Of a stretch of DNA of 64,000 nucleotides, positions 27,574-37,967 are shown one piece after another. The DNA lies in contig NZ_CP009241.1 of assembly GCF_000758525.1 (NCBI RefSeq), positions 5,952,001 to 6,016,000 on the forward strand, in the 5' to 3' direction. Origin of the DNA: Paenibacillus sp. FSL H7-0357 (GTDB lineage: Bacteria; Bacillota; Bacilli; Paenibacillales; Paenibacillaceae). The translations under genes were made by a program, and so were the position numbers. The notes below the pieces were generated by a model, which saw only the letters and a list, made by a program, of their open reading frames with translations, was not told the DNA's origin and ran no database searches. Numbering within the stretch: position 1 is the stretch's first letter; every line of letters begins with the position of its first letter.

Positions 27574-27669
27574 ATTATTAGAATCCATAAAATTTGAAAC
27601 CATTCTCTTAAAAATATGTTACACTGGTTTCATCTGAATTCGTAAGAGCTTGAGGAGGCTTCGATAGCT

Positions 27670-28509
27670 TTGCTTTACCAATCCATGAACCATGTTGTTT
27701 TGTACACCGTTGTAATAGTAATTCTGCTGATTTGGATCAGTACCAGGCGCAACCCTTTAATGGCCTTTGTAGAACTCGGAAAGGAACTGCTGCACTCCTA
27801 TAAATTTCTGCTGGTTATTATCGGAATGATCAGTGTTCTCCTTCTGAATAAATATGAGCTGCAGATTGAGCAGAACATGCATCTGGCATCTGATTATACT
27901 TCTGTATTCTTTGGACTTGAAGGACATTTTGTCCAGACGCTGCAGCAAATATTCTACGCTCCCTGGCTTACACCTATTGTCGTTTTCTTCTATATCTTTA
28001 TGCTCCAAGCCGTGCTGGCTGCTTCACTCGGAGTCTATTTGCTGGAGAAGAACCGCCTGATGCTGTATGCCACCTGCTACACGGTCATGCTAATTTACAC
28101 AGTCGCCATTCCGTTCTTCTTATATTTTCCAATCAACGAAGTTTGGTCCTATGCTCCGGCAGGTGTAAGATTCATCATGTTGGATGTCTTTCCAAACTTT
28201 GAACAGGAATACCGGCCGCTCTCCGGTCTAAACAACTGTTTCCCTAGTCTGCACACGGCCATCGCTGTAGCTACGGCGCTGCTCGCCTTTCGGTCAGAGA
28301 ACAACCGCTGGAAGATCATCTCGACGATTTCAGCAGTAGCTATTGTGTTCGGAATCTTCTATCTCGGCATTCATTGGCTGATTGATATGCTGGGCGGCAC
28401 TCTGCTGGCTGTTGTGTCCACCTCTGTTGCAGTACAGCTGGCCAAGCTGACACTCCGCAGCGAGGAAACATCGCTTCCAGTCCGAAGCCGCGCCACAGAT
28501 GCCCGTTAA
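27670..28509 (+). CDS. PAP2 superfamily membrane phosphatase/phosphotransferase
   Basis: A 279-residue protein with six or seven membrane helices. The PAP2 active-site motifs are visible: YRPLSGLNNCFPSLHTAIA holds the P-S-x-H motif with the catalytic His, and GIHWLIDMLGG carries the third motif with its His and Asp. The pattern is closer to the Aur1/Ipt1-like PAP2_3 group than to undecaprenyl-pyrophosphatases. Substrates may be lipid phosphates. The start is TTG at 27670 with GAGGAGG about 11 bp upstream. An inverted repeat GAAACCA/TGGTTTC lies at 27597-27632 in the leader. Confidence 0.85.
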   Translation: MLYQSMNHVVLYTVVIVILLIWISTRRNPLMAFVELGKELLHSYKFLLVIIGMISVLLLNKYELQIEQNMHLASDYTSVFFGLEGHFVQTLQQIFYAPWLTPIVVFFYIFMLQAVLAASLGVYLLEKNRLMLYATCYTVMLIYTVAIPFFLYFPINEVWSYAPAGVRFIMLDVFPNFEQEYRPLSGLNNCFPSLHTAIAVATALLAFRSENNRWKIISTISAVAIVFGIFYLGIHWLIDMLGGTLLAVVSTSVAVQLAKLTLRSEETSLPVRSRATDAR

Positions 28510-28560
28510 TTTTTCAATTCCTTCAGGGTGATGAATACGAGATTTATGTGATAGCATACC

Positions 28561-28600
28561 AAAAAGCGGCGTTCTCCCGAAGGAGATACGCCGCTTTTTA
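28561..28600. terminator. Bidirectional terminator between the PAP2 gene and yajC
   Basis: Stem AAAAAGCGGCG / CGCCGCTTTTT with a second stem TCTCC/GGAGA inside, giving T runs on both strands between convergent genes. Confidence 0.85.
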
Positions 28601-28619
28601 TGTAGGTTGTAAAGAAATA

Positions 28620-28937
28620 CTATTCCTTACCTTCCGTCTCCAGTGCCACAGCATGGCTGATAGAGCCCCGGTCAAAGGTTAAACGGGTCACATCATTAAC
28701 GCGCAAAACGACGATGTCGTCGGAAATCTCCATGATCGTCCCGTGAAGGCCACCAATAGTGACTACCTTATCGCCCTTCTTCAGAGCTTTCAACATTCCG
28801 TTACGTGCTTTAGTTTTCTTCTGCTGCGGACGAATGAGCAAGAAATAGAACACCACAAACATAAGTACAAACGGGCCTACTAGACCTAGAATGCTGCCGG
28901 TACCCGCTTGATTTGCTGCAAATTGAAAATGTAACAT
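28620..28937 (-). CDS. yajC: Preprotein translocase subunit YajC
   Basis: A 105-residue protein with one N-terminal membrane helix (PFVLMFVVFYFLLI) followed at once by the family motif RPQQKKTKARNGML and a small beta-rich cytoplasmic domain (KKGDKVVTIGGLHG). It associates with the SecDF-YidC holotranslocon. The ATG at 28937 is preferred because a G-rich ribosome site lies just upstream. The position downstream of tgt is conserved in many bacteria. Confidence 0.94.
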   Translation of the reverse strand: MLHFQFAANQAGTGSILGLVGPFVLMFVVFYFLLIRPQQKKTKARNGMLKALKKGDKVVTIGGLHGTIMEISDDIVVLRVNDVTRLTFDRGSISHAVALETEGKE

Positions 28938-28997
28938 ATCCTTTCCCCCCTTTCGATATGCATTAAAGCACAATCCAGTTCTTCTGTTACAGGCGTA

Positions 28998-30155
<1,158 letters not shown>

Positions 30156-31184
30156 TTAATAAATAAACATCGCATCACCAAAGCTGAAAAAGCGGTACTG
30201 ATGCGCTATCGCTTCCTCATAGGCGGCGAGAATCTGTTCACGTCCTGCTAAAGCGCTCACCAGCATAACCAAAGTGGACTTTGGCAGGTGAAAGTTCGTA
30301 ATCAATGCATTAACAACTGTGAATGCGTAACCGGGATAAATGAAGATATCCGTCCACCCGCTGCATTCTTCAATCTGTCCGCCCTGGAACTTATTGCCCA
30401 CGGTCTCCAAAGTCCGGCAGGAGGTTGTGCCAACAGCGATAATACGGCCGCCTCTTGCTCTCGCATCATTCAGAAGCTCTGCAGTTTGCCGGGACAGCTC
30501 GAAATACTCGGCATGCATGACATGCTCTTCAACCTTCTCCACTGACATCGGTCGGAATGTGCCAAGTCCAACGTGAAGTGTAATGTAAGCAATATTTACA
30601 CCTTTGGCGGCAATACGCTCCAGCAGTTCCTTTGTAAAATGCAGTCCTGCCGTCGGTGCCGCTGCTGAGCCTTCATGCCGGGCATACACCGTCTGATACC
30701 GTTCCCGGTCATCGAGTGTTTCCTTAATATAGGGTGGAAGGGGCATCGTCCCCAGTCTGTCCAGAATCTCCTGAAAGATTCCTTCATACATGAAGCGCAA
30801 TGTCCGGCCGCCCATATCGGCCTCGTCTTCGATCACCGCACGGAGTTCATCGCTGAAAATAATGACCGCGCCGGTCTTCAGCTTCTTGCCCGGCTTCACC
30901 AGCGCTTCCCACCGGTCCTCTCCCAGATTCTTCAGGAGCAGCACTTCCGCCTTGGCTCCGGTGTCTTCCTTAATCCCAAACAGTCTGGCAGGAATAACGC
31001 GCGTATCATTCAGAACAAGCGTATCCCCCGGCTGAAACTGCTCCAGTATATCGGTAAAATGCCGATGAGCAAGCTCTCCGTTCTCCTTGTTTACCAGCAG
31101 CAGCCTTGAGGCGCTACGGTCAGAAAGTGGAGTCTGGGCAATCAGCTCCTCCGGCAAATGAAAATCATAATCGTCTACATTCAT
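30156..31184 (-). CDS. queA: S-adenosylmethionine:tRNA ribosyltransferase-isomerase
   Basis: A 342-residue enzyme that transfers the ribosyl part of SAM to preQ1-tRNA, giving epoxyqueuosine. The start [20 protein letters not shown], the central [20 protein letters not shown] segment and the C-terminal YHxGLGTF-type [12 protein letters not shown] motif are family hallmarks. The ribosome site is weak. The gene begins 9 bp after the stop of the SpoIID-like gene, so translation may be partly coupled. Confidence 0.96.
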   Translation of the reverse strand: MNVDDYDFHLPEELIAQTPLSDRSASRLLLVNKENGELAHRHFTDILEQFQPGDTLVLNDTRVIPARLFGIKEDTGAKAEVLLLKNLGEDRWEALVKPGKKLKTGAVIIFSDELRAVIEDEADMGGRTLRFMYEGIFQEILDRLGTMPLPPYIKETLDDRERYQTVYARHEGSAAAPTAGLHFTKELLERIAAKGVNIAYITLHVGLGTFRPMSVEKVEEHVMHAEYFELSRQTAELLNDARARGGRIIAVGTTSCRTLETVGNKFQGGQIEECSGWTDIFIYPGYAFTVVNALITNFHLPKSTLVMLVSALAGREQILAAYEEAIAHQYRFFSFGDAMFIY

Positions 31185-31193
31185 GGTCAGTCT

Positions 31194-33296
31194 TCATTCC
31201 TTAACTATAGTAACGTTATTAAAATAGTGTTGCAATATTTGCTTGTAATCATACCCGTTATCGGCCATACCCTTCACGCCCCACTGCGACATGCCGAGCC
31301 CATGGCCATTGCCCCAGCCGATAAAATAAAATCCCGGGTTAGTTGTAACCACTCTTGCCGAAGAATCAGCTCCCATTACAACCGTTCCGCTGCTCTGGAC
31401 AGTAACCTTGCCGGATGCAGAAAGCACACCCGCAGACTGTGTTCCGCCAATGGTTGCAGTAGAGCCGTCAGCGCCTAATACAGTATAACTGCCGGAAGGT
31501 ACAATATCAAACAAAGTACTGGGCAGTCCATTAAAGGCGGAGCGGAAAAGATCCGGGTACTTAACCTGCAGAATATTACCGTTGGCTTTGACCTGAGTGA
31601 CTCTTCCTGAAGGCCCGCGCTGGGTAACCTGCAGGCTGGTAATGGATGACGGCAATGTACTGCTTGTCTTGCCGGCTAAGCTTTTGAGCAGCTCCGCCGA
31701 GGTGTACGGTCCTTTAATCCAGCTATAGCTCCCGGATTCATAGACTTGATCCAATACGACGGCATTTTCACCGGGATTCAGTTTGCCTACCGGACTTGCA
31801 CTGCTGTCGATAACAGGCAGCGGCCGAATGTTCACATTACTGGTCGAAGCTGTCGCAAGGGGAAGTCCTGCCGCCGTCTTACTGCCGGTCAGTTTCATAT
31901 TATCTTCACGGGCATAGCCGGAGGCACCGCTGGACAGCAGCACATAATACCACTTCTTAAATGAGGCAGCGGCCGAAGCATCCTCAGCGCTGAGCACACT
32001 GACAAAAGCAGCTCCGCCATTGCCCCAGACCTCTGACGGATCCGCAGTGCGGCCGCCGCTGTTGGAGGAGAAGACAGTTTCGACAATCTTCCCGCCGCTC
32101 TTCAGCACTTCACCGGCTGTGGCATCCACCGCCTTGATAATTGTAGGTGCTTCGGCCCCGATACCGTTATATACCTGGCTTAGTGTCGTATCGACCACAT
32201 CGGCCACATCAAAACGTTTGCCCTGAAACAGCGCATAGCTGCGCGCGGCGACTGCCTGGGCTTTAAGCGCTTCTTCATTCCAGCTCGAGGAGACTTCTCC
32301 GCCGACTACCGCATACAGGTATTGCTCCAGCGGTACTTCATTAATGACAGCCAATGAGCCGTTTAAACCACTTAGCTCCAAGCTGCCGCGATACGTACGT
32401 TTGGATCTCTCCTCCAGTTGAATCCCCGATTCATTGCCTGCAGCAATAAACTTGGCATTGGCTCCGGACACACTGTAATGAAACGCTTGTCCCTCCTTGC
32501 TGAGGTCCAATCCTGCGTCACTGCGGATAATTAACCCGGGTGCCGAAGCAGGAGACAAGACGAGCTGGGGAAGTGCAGCCGCAACTTCGGTCTGCAGGGC
32601 GGAAAGCTCACTTTCGCCAGCAGCTTCGCCGACCCATACCTGCGTCTTGGCACTGCCGTCCGCTCCAGCCACCATTACCTTCCAGGCATCGAAATTGGCT
32701 GCCGTCAGTGCCTGGAGAGCAGCATCTGCTTCCTGAGTGGAAGCGAACTCTCCGGCAGACAAGTGTTTATTGCCCTTCACGGCTGACGTTTGGCCCGCCG
32801 GGATGGACAGTCCCGCTTTCCCTACGCGGGTAAGGCCTTCTTTGGCAGCATTTTCACTGGCGTACGGACCTGTGTACAGCTGGTATGCATTAACCCCATT
32901 CCGTGAGGTTACCAGCAACTGCGGCTTATCGGATGTAGACTGCAGCTTCTTGGCGGCATCGGCAGCTGCCTGCCAGGTGGCAGCTTCCATAACCTTAACC
33001 TTGTAGCTATCGAGACTTACGCGTATTTTGCTGTTGGCCGGAACCGGCAGCAATGAGGCTGCCCCACTCTGGCCGGAGAGAAAATTGAAGTCCTTAGCAG
33101 ACTGCAGCGTCACGTATGGTACGGTTAATTTATATTTGCTGCCGATATCAGCATATATCGCAACCCGGATGTTTGCACTGGATTCAGCATGGATATCACC
33201 TGCAGGAACCAGGAAGCTGCCCGCAATCAGTGTTGCCGCCAGCAATCCCCGGCCCAGCAGTCCCATTCCTGTCAGTTTGCGCCTCGCATGATTCAT
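31194..33296 (-). CDS. SpoIID/LytB domain-containing secreted protein
   Basis: A 700-residue exported protein. A signal peptide (about 1-37, ending AGDIHAES) is followed by two SPOR-like repeats (about 105-240, each with a YTGPYAS- or VWVGEA-type end). Next is a SpoIID core (about 295-430) whose VPLEQYLYAVVGGEVSSSWN segment holds the catalytic-type Glu of peptidoglycan lytic transglycosylases. An SH3-like segment (NVNIRPLPVIDSSASPVGKL) and the C-terminal GNGHGLGMSQWGVKGMADNG signature complete it. It probably cleaves denuded glycan strands of the wall or spore cortex. AGGAGG lies 7 bp before the ATG. It sits between ruvB and queA in one directional run. Confidence 0.9.
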   Translation of the reverse strand: MNHARRKLTGMGLLGRGLLAATLIAGSFLVPAGDIHAESSANIRVAIYADIGSKYKLTVPYVTLQSAKDFNFLSGQSGAASLLPVPANSKIRVSLDSYKVKVMEAATWQAAADAAKKLQSTSDKPQLLVTSRNGVNAYQLYTGPYASENAAKEGLTRVGKAGLSIPAGQTSAVKGNKHLSAGEFASTQEADAALQALTAANFDAWKVMVAGADGSAKTQVWVGEAAGESELSALQTEVAAALPQLVLSPASAPGLIIRSDAGLDLSKEGQAFHYSVSGANAKFIAAGNESGIQLEERSKRTYRGSLELSGLNGSLAVINEVPLEQYLYAVVGGEVSSSWNEEALKAQAVAARSYALFQGKRFDVADVVDTTLSQVYNGIGAEAPTIIKAVDATAGEVLKSGGKIVETVFSSNSGGRTADPSEVWGNGGAAFVSVLSAEDASAAASFKKWYYVLLSSGASGYAREDNMKLTGSKTAAGLPLATASTSNVNIRPLPVIDSSASPVGKLNPGENAVVLDQVYESGSYSWIKGPYTSAELLKSLAGKTSSTLPSSITSLQVTQRGPSGRVTQVKANGNILQVKYPDLFRSAFNGLPSTLFDIVPSGSYTVLGADGSTATIGGTQSAGVLSASGKVTVQSSGTVVMGADSSARVVTTNPGFYFIGWGNGHGLGMSQWGVKGMADNGYDYKQILQHYFNNVTIVKE

Positions 33297-33340
33297 CGTG
33301 AAGCCTCCTAAAAGTATGTTGTAGGTCTAGCATTTCAACT

Positions 33341-34348
33341 TTAATGCTGCTCCGGAGGAAGCGGAAGACCCAGGTGATGATAAGCCGCCGGGGTTACCAC
33401 TCGTCCCCGGGGAGTGCGCTGCAGGAAACCGATCTGCAGCAGATAAGGTTCATACACATCTTCAATAGTCTGGCTCTCTTCGCCTATCGTGGCGGCAATC
33501 GTATCCAGCCCGACAGGACCGCCGCGAAAGGCGGTGATCATCGAGTGCAGCATCTTATGGTCTATGCTGTCCAGCCCGCGCGGATCGACCTGCAGCATCT
33601 TCAGCGATTCACCCGCAATATCGGGGGTGATGATTCCGTCACCGCGTACCTGGGCGAAATCGCGGACCCGCTTCAGCAAGCGGTTAGCAATCCGCGGTGT
33701 TCCCCGGGCACGCAGGGCAATCTCTTCAGCGGCATCGCCCAGGATTTCAATGCCAAGCAGCTCGGCATTGCGGGAGACGATGAAGCTCAGCTCATCAATC
33801 GTATAATATTCCAAACGGCTGACCACCCCGAAGCGGTCACGCAGCGGCGCCGACAGCAGCCCGGCCCGCGTGGTGGCTCCGATCAGTGTAAAGGGCGGCA
33901 GATCCAGCCGCACCGAACGGGCGCTAGGCCCTTTGCCGATCATGATATCGAGCGCGAAATCCTCCATCGCCGGATACATGACTTCTTCCACAGTCCGGTG
34001 CAGGCGGTGAATTTCGTCAATAAACAGCACGTCGCCTTCCTGCAGGTTGGTCAACAGCGCCGCCAGATCCCCGGGCCGCTCAATGGCCGGCCCGGACGTC
34101 GTCCGCAGATTCACACCAAGCTCGTTGGCGATAATGTTCGCGAGCGTGGTTTTGCCAAGACCCGGAGGCCCGTACAACAACACATGATCCAGTGCCTCAC
34201 TGCGCATTTTGGCTGCTTCAATATATATTTTCAGGTTCTCTTTCACCTGTGTCTGTCCGATATATTCGCCCAGATAACGGGGACGCAGACTTAATTCCAC
34301 CGCCTGCTCGTCCATCATCAGATTCGCCGATATAATCCGGTCATCCAT
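33341..34348 (-). CDS. ruvB: Holliday junction branch migration ATPase RuvB
   Basis: A 335-residue AAA+ motor that forms hexamers on DNA with RuvA. The Walker A motif is [16 protein letters not shown], Walker B is LFIDEIHRL, sensor 1 is [12 protein letters not shown] with the Arg finger region PLRDRFG, and a winged-helix C-terminal domain follows. Full length. It lies 54 bp after ruvA in the order ruvC-ruvA-ruvB. Confidence 0.98.
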   Translation of the reverse strand: MDDRIISANLMMDEQAVELSLRPRYLGEYIGQTQVKENLKIYIEAAKMRSEALDHVLLYGPPGLGKTTLANIIANELGVNLRTTSGPAIERPGDLAALLTNLQEGDVLFIDEIHRLHRTVEEVMYPAMEDFALDIMIGKGPSARSVRLDLPPFTLIGATTRAGLLSAPLRDRFGVVSRLEYYTIDELSFIVSRNAELLGIEILGDAAEEIALRARGTPRIANRLLKRVRDFAQVRGDGIITPDIAGESLKMLQVDPRGLDSIDHKMLHSMITAFRGGPVGLDTIAATIGEESQTIEDVYEPYLLQIGFLQRTPRGRVVTPAAYHHLGLPLPPEQH

Positions 34349-34402
34349 CTATTTCCTCACTCCGTTCTTCAAGGCTGTCCCTTTAGGCAGCTGCGTTATG
34401 GC

Positions 34403-35020
34403 TTATTTGGCGATATACAGCAGCCCCAGCGCCTTCTTCATCAGCACATCGACAGTCCCTGTATCTGTGCCTTCTTTCTTCATCGTCAGCCATACCCGGT
34501 CCAGCTCTGCTTCGGTATAACCGAGCGCTTTCAGACCGTCTCTGGCTTCCTGCCACGGCAGGGCGGCATTCTGCTCTTCCATCGGCACCGCAAATAACCC
34601 GGTCTGCATAGAGGCGGCGCTCAAACCATCCAGTTTGTCCCGCAGATCCAGAATCATCCGCTGCGCCGTCTTCTTGCCAATACCCGGCAGCTTGGTCAGG
34701 AAGGTGATATTCTCCTGATAAATCGCTGAGATCAGTTGGTCCGGCGTGCCGCCGGTCAGAATCCCCAGCGCCACGCGCGGTCCGATGCCGGACACCTCAA
34801 TCAGCTTACGGAACAGCTTCTGTTCTTCCCTTGTCGGGAATCCGAACAACAGAGTGGCATCCTCCCGTGTCTGATAATGGATGTAAATGGTCACAGGTCC
34901 TTCCAACTTGGCGAACGCATAAGGATTCGGGCAGAACACCCGGTACCCTACACCCTGGACATCCAGCACCACATACTCCGACTCCAAATGTACTACCGGT
35001 CCTCTTAAGTAATCTATCAT
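34403..35020 (-). CDS. ruvA: Holliday junction DNA-binding protein RuvA
   Basis: A 205-residue tetrameric junction-binding protein. The N-terminal OB-fold ([20 protein letters not shown]), the two helix-hairpin-helix motifs ([15 protein letters not shown] and [19 protein letters not shown]) and a C-terminal RuvB-binding domain ([15 protein letters not shown]) are complete. Its start overlaps the ruvC stop, which couples their translation. Confidence 0.97.
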   Translation of the reverse strand: MIDYLRGPVVHLESEYVVLDVQGVGYRVFCPNPYAFAKLEGPVTIYIHYQTREDATLLFGFPTREEQKLFRKLIEVSGIGPRVALGILTGGTPDQLISAIYQENITFLTKLPGIGKKTAQRMILDLRDKLDGLSAASMQTGLFAVPMEEQNAALPWQEARDGLKALGYTEAELDRVWLTMKKEGTDTGTVDVLMKKALGLLYIAK

Positions 35021-35520
35021 TTTCGCAATACCTCATTTAATTTAGAATTAAGACTCACCGAATGGGCGTGGCAAACAGCCACCGCCAGCGCATCGGCCAC
35101 ATCGTCGGGCTTAGGAACAGCGGACAGCTTAAGCAACAGCTTCACCATTTCCTGTACCTGCTTCTTCTCAGCCTTGCCATAACCGACCACAGCCTGCTTC
35201 ACCATCATCGGTGTATATTCGGCGACGGGAAGCCCGCGCTGCACGGCAGCCAGAATCAGCACACCCCGTGCCTGCGCCACCGGAAGCGCAGTTGTCACAT
35301 TGCGGGCGAAGAACAGCTTTTCCACTGCCACTGCGTCCGGCTTATATTTATCTATCAGCTGCACCATGCCCTCATAGACATGCAGCAGCCGTTCTTCCTC
35401 AGGCGTATGCGCCTCGGTCTGAATACTGCCATATTGAACCGGCGTCAATTTATTTCCTTCCTTATCTACGAAGCCAAAGCCGACGATCGCCAGCCCCGGG
35501 TCTATTCCTAAGATGCGCAA
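35017..35520 (-). CDS. ruvC: Holliday junction resolvase RuvC
   Basis: A 167-residue RNase H-fold endonuclease that cuts junctions placed by RuvAB. The acidic catalytic residues are visible in [15 protein letters not shown] (first Asp), [11 protein letters not shown] (Glu) and [15 protein letters not shown] (two Asp). I place the start at TTG 35520: AAGGAG lies 9 bp upstream and the protein then begins MRILGIDPG as usual. Another TTG two codons earlier is too close to that site. B. subtilis lacks ruvC (it uses RecU); its presence in the same operon fits Paenibacillus and Clostridia. Confidence 0.95.
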   Translation of the reverse strand: MRILGIDPGLAIVGFGFVDKEGNKLTPVQYGSIQTEAHTPEEERLLHVYEGMVQLIDKYKPDAVAVEKLFFARNVTTALPVAQARGVLILAAVQRGLPVAEYTPMMVKQAVVGYGKAEKKQVQEMVKLLLKLSAVPKPDDVADALAVAVCHAHSVSLNSKLNEVLRK

Positions 35521-35673
35521 GCCCAATCTCTCCTTCTAACAGGCAGGATATTCCACCGTATTCATCCATTGCCCGCTCTTAAAGCGAACATATGTATTCC
35601 TTCTACCCATTATAGCAAAAATCCCTCTAGCAGAGAAAAAAATTTGCCTCATTTGTAACCCTCATGCCAAAAA

Positions 35674-35697
35674 GCCCCCGATCATAAGATCAGGGGC
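35674..35697 (-). terminator. Terminator of bofC
   Basis: Stem GCCCC-CGATC / GATC-AGGGGC followed on the minus strand by TTTTT, 23 bp downstream of the bofC stop. Confidence 0.85.
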
Positions 35698-35720
35698 CTT
35701 CCAGTACTATTCTCTGCTGC

Positions 35721-36491
35721 TTATTCCGACTGCATTGCCTGCTCCGCCGAATCACGTGCATAATCGCTGAATGTCGACAGCACGCTGTTGTATTCCTCAA
35801 TGTCCTGCACCCGGATTCCTTCATGCAGTTGTTTCATGATCCCTTCCGGGAGCGAAGACTTCATGGAGCCTATGTCCATCTGAAAAAAGGTCTTCAGCAC
35901 TTTTTCCGCTGCCGGCGGACCTTTGAACAGGCTTAAATTCCCGTGTGCGTCTACACCGATATAAGCATCCTTTTTGGTCAGCGGCGAAAGATCATTGACT
36001 CGATGCTCCAGCCACAAGTCGCCTTCCTGGCTAATCCAGCCGTTCCAGCCCGGATGTTTCTCTATCAGCACTTTAAGCTGGCCCGGATTCCGCTCTCCTG
36101 AAAGGGTCTGTACTTCTACGCCCGTAACATAGACCGTCTTCAAATGTACCGTTCTGCTGACAGCGTCTTGGCTAACCGCTTCCAGCAGTTGTTTGCTCTC
36201 TACAGCAGCACTGCCGTCTTCTTCGCTGTTTCCGATATTATTAGAAACGGCTGCCACCGCGGCCACGCTGTCACCCTGCCCTCCGGTCTGCTCCGGGCTG
36301 TATGTTTCACTTAATGACTCCACCGGTATCGCCCAGTCTGAATTGCTTAACAATCCGCTGATCTCCTCCGGAACCTGCATGCCGCGCCAGGCCACTACCG
36401 TCAAAGCGATACAAGCCGCTCCCACCCAGGGAGCCTTTTTCCAACGTCTCCACCGCCGCCACAGTTGTTCTTTCAAACGAAAAGCATTCAT
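35721..36491 (-). CDS. bofC: BofC-like intercompartmental sporulation signalling protein
   Basis: A 256-residue exported protein with one N-terminal membrane anchor (APWVGAACIALTVVAW) after a very basic leader (WRRWRRWKK). The C-terminal half has the BofC domain (GWNGWISQEGDLWLEHRVND onward, then the IGVDAHGNLSLFKGPP segment). In B. subtilis BofC sits between the spore membranes and restrains the SpoIVB protease, controlling sigma-K activation; its gene also neighbours ruvAB. This copy has a longer linker (about 45-110). ATG 36491 has AAGGGA upstream; the in-frame start at 36542 lacks one. Confidence 0.88.
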   Translation of the reverse strand: MNAFRLKEQLWRRWRRWKKAPWVGAACIALTVVAWRGMQVPEEISGLLSNSDWAIPVESLSETYSPEQTGGQGDSVAAVAAVSNNIGNSEEDGSAAVESKQLLEAVSQDAVSRTVHLKTVYVTGVEVQTLSGERNPGQLKVLIEKHPGWNGWISQEGDLWLEHRVNDLSPLTKKDAYIGVDAHGNLSLFKGPPAAEKVLKTFFQMDIGSMKSSLPEGIMKQLHEGIRVQDIEEYNSVLSTFSDYARDSAEQAMQSE

Positions 36492-36616
36492 GTTAATCCC
36501 TTCATTCTGCTTTTTCCCTATTGTGACCTGTGAAGGAAGCAATTATGCGCTTAAGAGGAAAAATTGATCTTCAACGCTTCCCGCTGTCCTGCAGCAAAAT
36601 AATTTAATTTCAAAAC

Positions 36617-36646
36617 TTATCTTTCTAAGCTATCATTTGCTATACT
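36617..36646 (+). promoter_or_regulatory. Extended -10 promoter of fabV
   Basis: TTATCT and TATACT are 18 bp apart, with TGC directly before the -10 (an extended -10). The element ends 47 bp before the fabV start. No FapR palindrome was seen nearby. Confidence 0.5.
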
Positions 36647-36692
36647 CTATATTAGCGAAAATTAAGTTAAAAACTAAACAAAGGGGATTTCC

Positions 36693-37886
36693 TTGATGAT
36701 TATTCAGCCCAAAACCCGCGGCTTTATTTGCACCACTGCCCATCCCGAAGGATGCGCCAAGCAAGTGGAGCAGCAAATTGACTATGTAAAAGCACAGAAG
36801 AAACTGAATGGTCCGGCTAATGTTCTCGTGATCGGCGCTTCTACCGGATACGGTCTGGCTTCGCGGATTACCGCCGCTTTTGGTGCAGGCGCGAATACGA
36901 TTGGCGTATTTTTTGACAAGCCTGCTGAAGGTGCCCGCACCGCCTCTGCCGGCTGGTATAACTCCGCAGCACTTGAGCAGCAGGCGGCGAAGCTTGGCCT
37001 CAAATCACACAGCATCGTCGGCGATGCTTTCTCTGATGCGATTAAAGCAAAAACGATCGAGCTCATTAAAGCCGAATACGGCACAGTGGATCTCGTGATC
37101 TACAGTGTAGCTTCCCCCCGCCGCACTCATCCGGTAACGGGAGAAACCTTCTCTTCTGTGATCAAACCCGTCGGCAGCGCGTATACGAACAAAACGATGA
37201 ACTTCCACTCCGGTGAAGTCTCTACCGTCACCATTGAGCCAGCGACAGACGATGAGGTCCGCCAGACCATAGCCGTAATGGGCGGTGAAGACTGGGGCAT
37301 GTGGATCGATCAGCTTCAGGAAGCAGGCGTTCTTGCAGATGGAGCTACTACCGTTGCCTATTCATATATCGGGCCGGAAGTTACCCACCCGATCTATAAG
37401 GACGGAACGATCGGCCAAGCCAAAAATGATCTCGAAAAAACAGCAGTTTCTTTAAATGACCAGCTTAAGCCACAAGGCGGTCGTGCCTTTGTCTCCGTCA
37501 ACAAAGCTCTGGTTACTCAGTCAAGCTCAGCTATTCCTGTGGTACCGCTCTATATTTCAGCACTATACAGAGTGATGAAGGAAAAAGAGCTGCATGAGAA
37601 CTGCATCCAGCAGATGTACCGTTTGTTCGCCGAGCATTTGTACAACGGCGGCGAGGCTGCTGCTGATGGCAGCCACCTGATCCGGATCGACAATTGGGAA
37701 ATGCGTGAGGATATTCAGACTGAAGTGATGCGCCGCTGGACCGAGCTGGAAACGGATAATGTCCCTGAACTTGCCGACCTTGCCGGATATCAGGAAGACT
37801 TTTTCAATCTGTTCGGCTTCCGCACAGAAGGTGTGGATTACGAAGCTGACAGTGAGCCTGCAGTGGATATTCCCAACCTGGTATAA
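36693..37886 (+). CDS. fabV: Trans-2-enoyl-ACP/CoA reductase, FabV type
   Basis: A 397-residue NADH-dependent enoyl reductase of the SDR superfamily that completes each fatty-acid elongation cycle. FabV is known for low triclosan sensitivity compared with FabI. The start MMIIQPKTRGFICTTAHPEG and the cofactor loop VLVIGASTGYGLASRI are typical. The catalytic Tyr-x8-Lys is visible as Y-KDGTIGQA-K (near residues 236-245). AAGGGGA lies 8 bp before the first ATG. It is monocistronic. The genome may also contain FabI or FabL; this cannot be seen here. Confidence 0.96.
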   Translation: MMIIQPKTRGFICTTAHPEGCAKQVEQQIDYVKAQKKLNGPANVLVIGASTGYGLASRITAAFGAGANTIGVFFDKPAEGARTASAGWYNSAALEQQAAKLGLKSHSIVGDAFSDAIKAKTIELIKAEYGTVDLVIYSVASPRRTHPVTGETFSSVIKPVGSAYTNKTMNFHSGEVSTVTIEPATDDEVRQTIAVMGGEDWGMWIDQLQEAGVLADGATTVAYSYIGPEVTHPIYKDGTIGQAKNDLEKTAVSLNDQLKPQGGRAFVSVNKALVTQSSSAIPVVPLYISALYRVMKEKELHENCIQQMYRLFAEHLYNGGEAAADGSHLIRIDNWEMREDIQTEVMRRWTELETDNVPELADLAGYQEDFFNLFGFRTEGVDYEADSEPAVDIPNLV

Positions 37887-37908
37887 GTGTATTCAGCGTT
37901 TATAAATA

Positions 37909-37946
37909 GCAAAGAAGCCGTTCCCTTACAGGAGCGGCTTCTTTGC
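37909..37946. terminator. Hairpin between fabV and the Bce-type transporter gene
   Basis: A perfect 12-bp inverted repeat GCAAAGAAGCCG / CGGCTTCTTTGC between convergent genes. T runs are part of the stem only, so strength is uncertain. Confidence 0.6.
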
Positions 37947-37967
37947 GTGCATTTACAGGCATAAGCA

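Noticed and set aside
27597..27632. ECF sigma (SigW/SigM) promoter TGAAAC before the PAP2 gene
   Set aside because: TGAAAC is present but no CGTA or CGTC element follows at 16-17 bp; the inverted repeat GAAACCA/TGGTTTC explains the TGAAAC.
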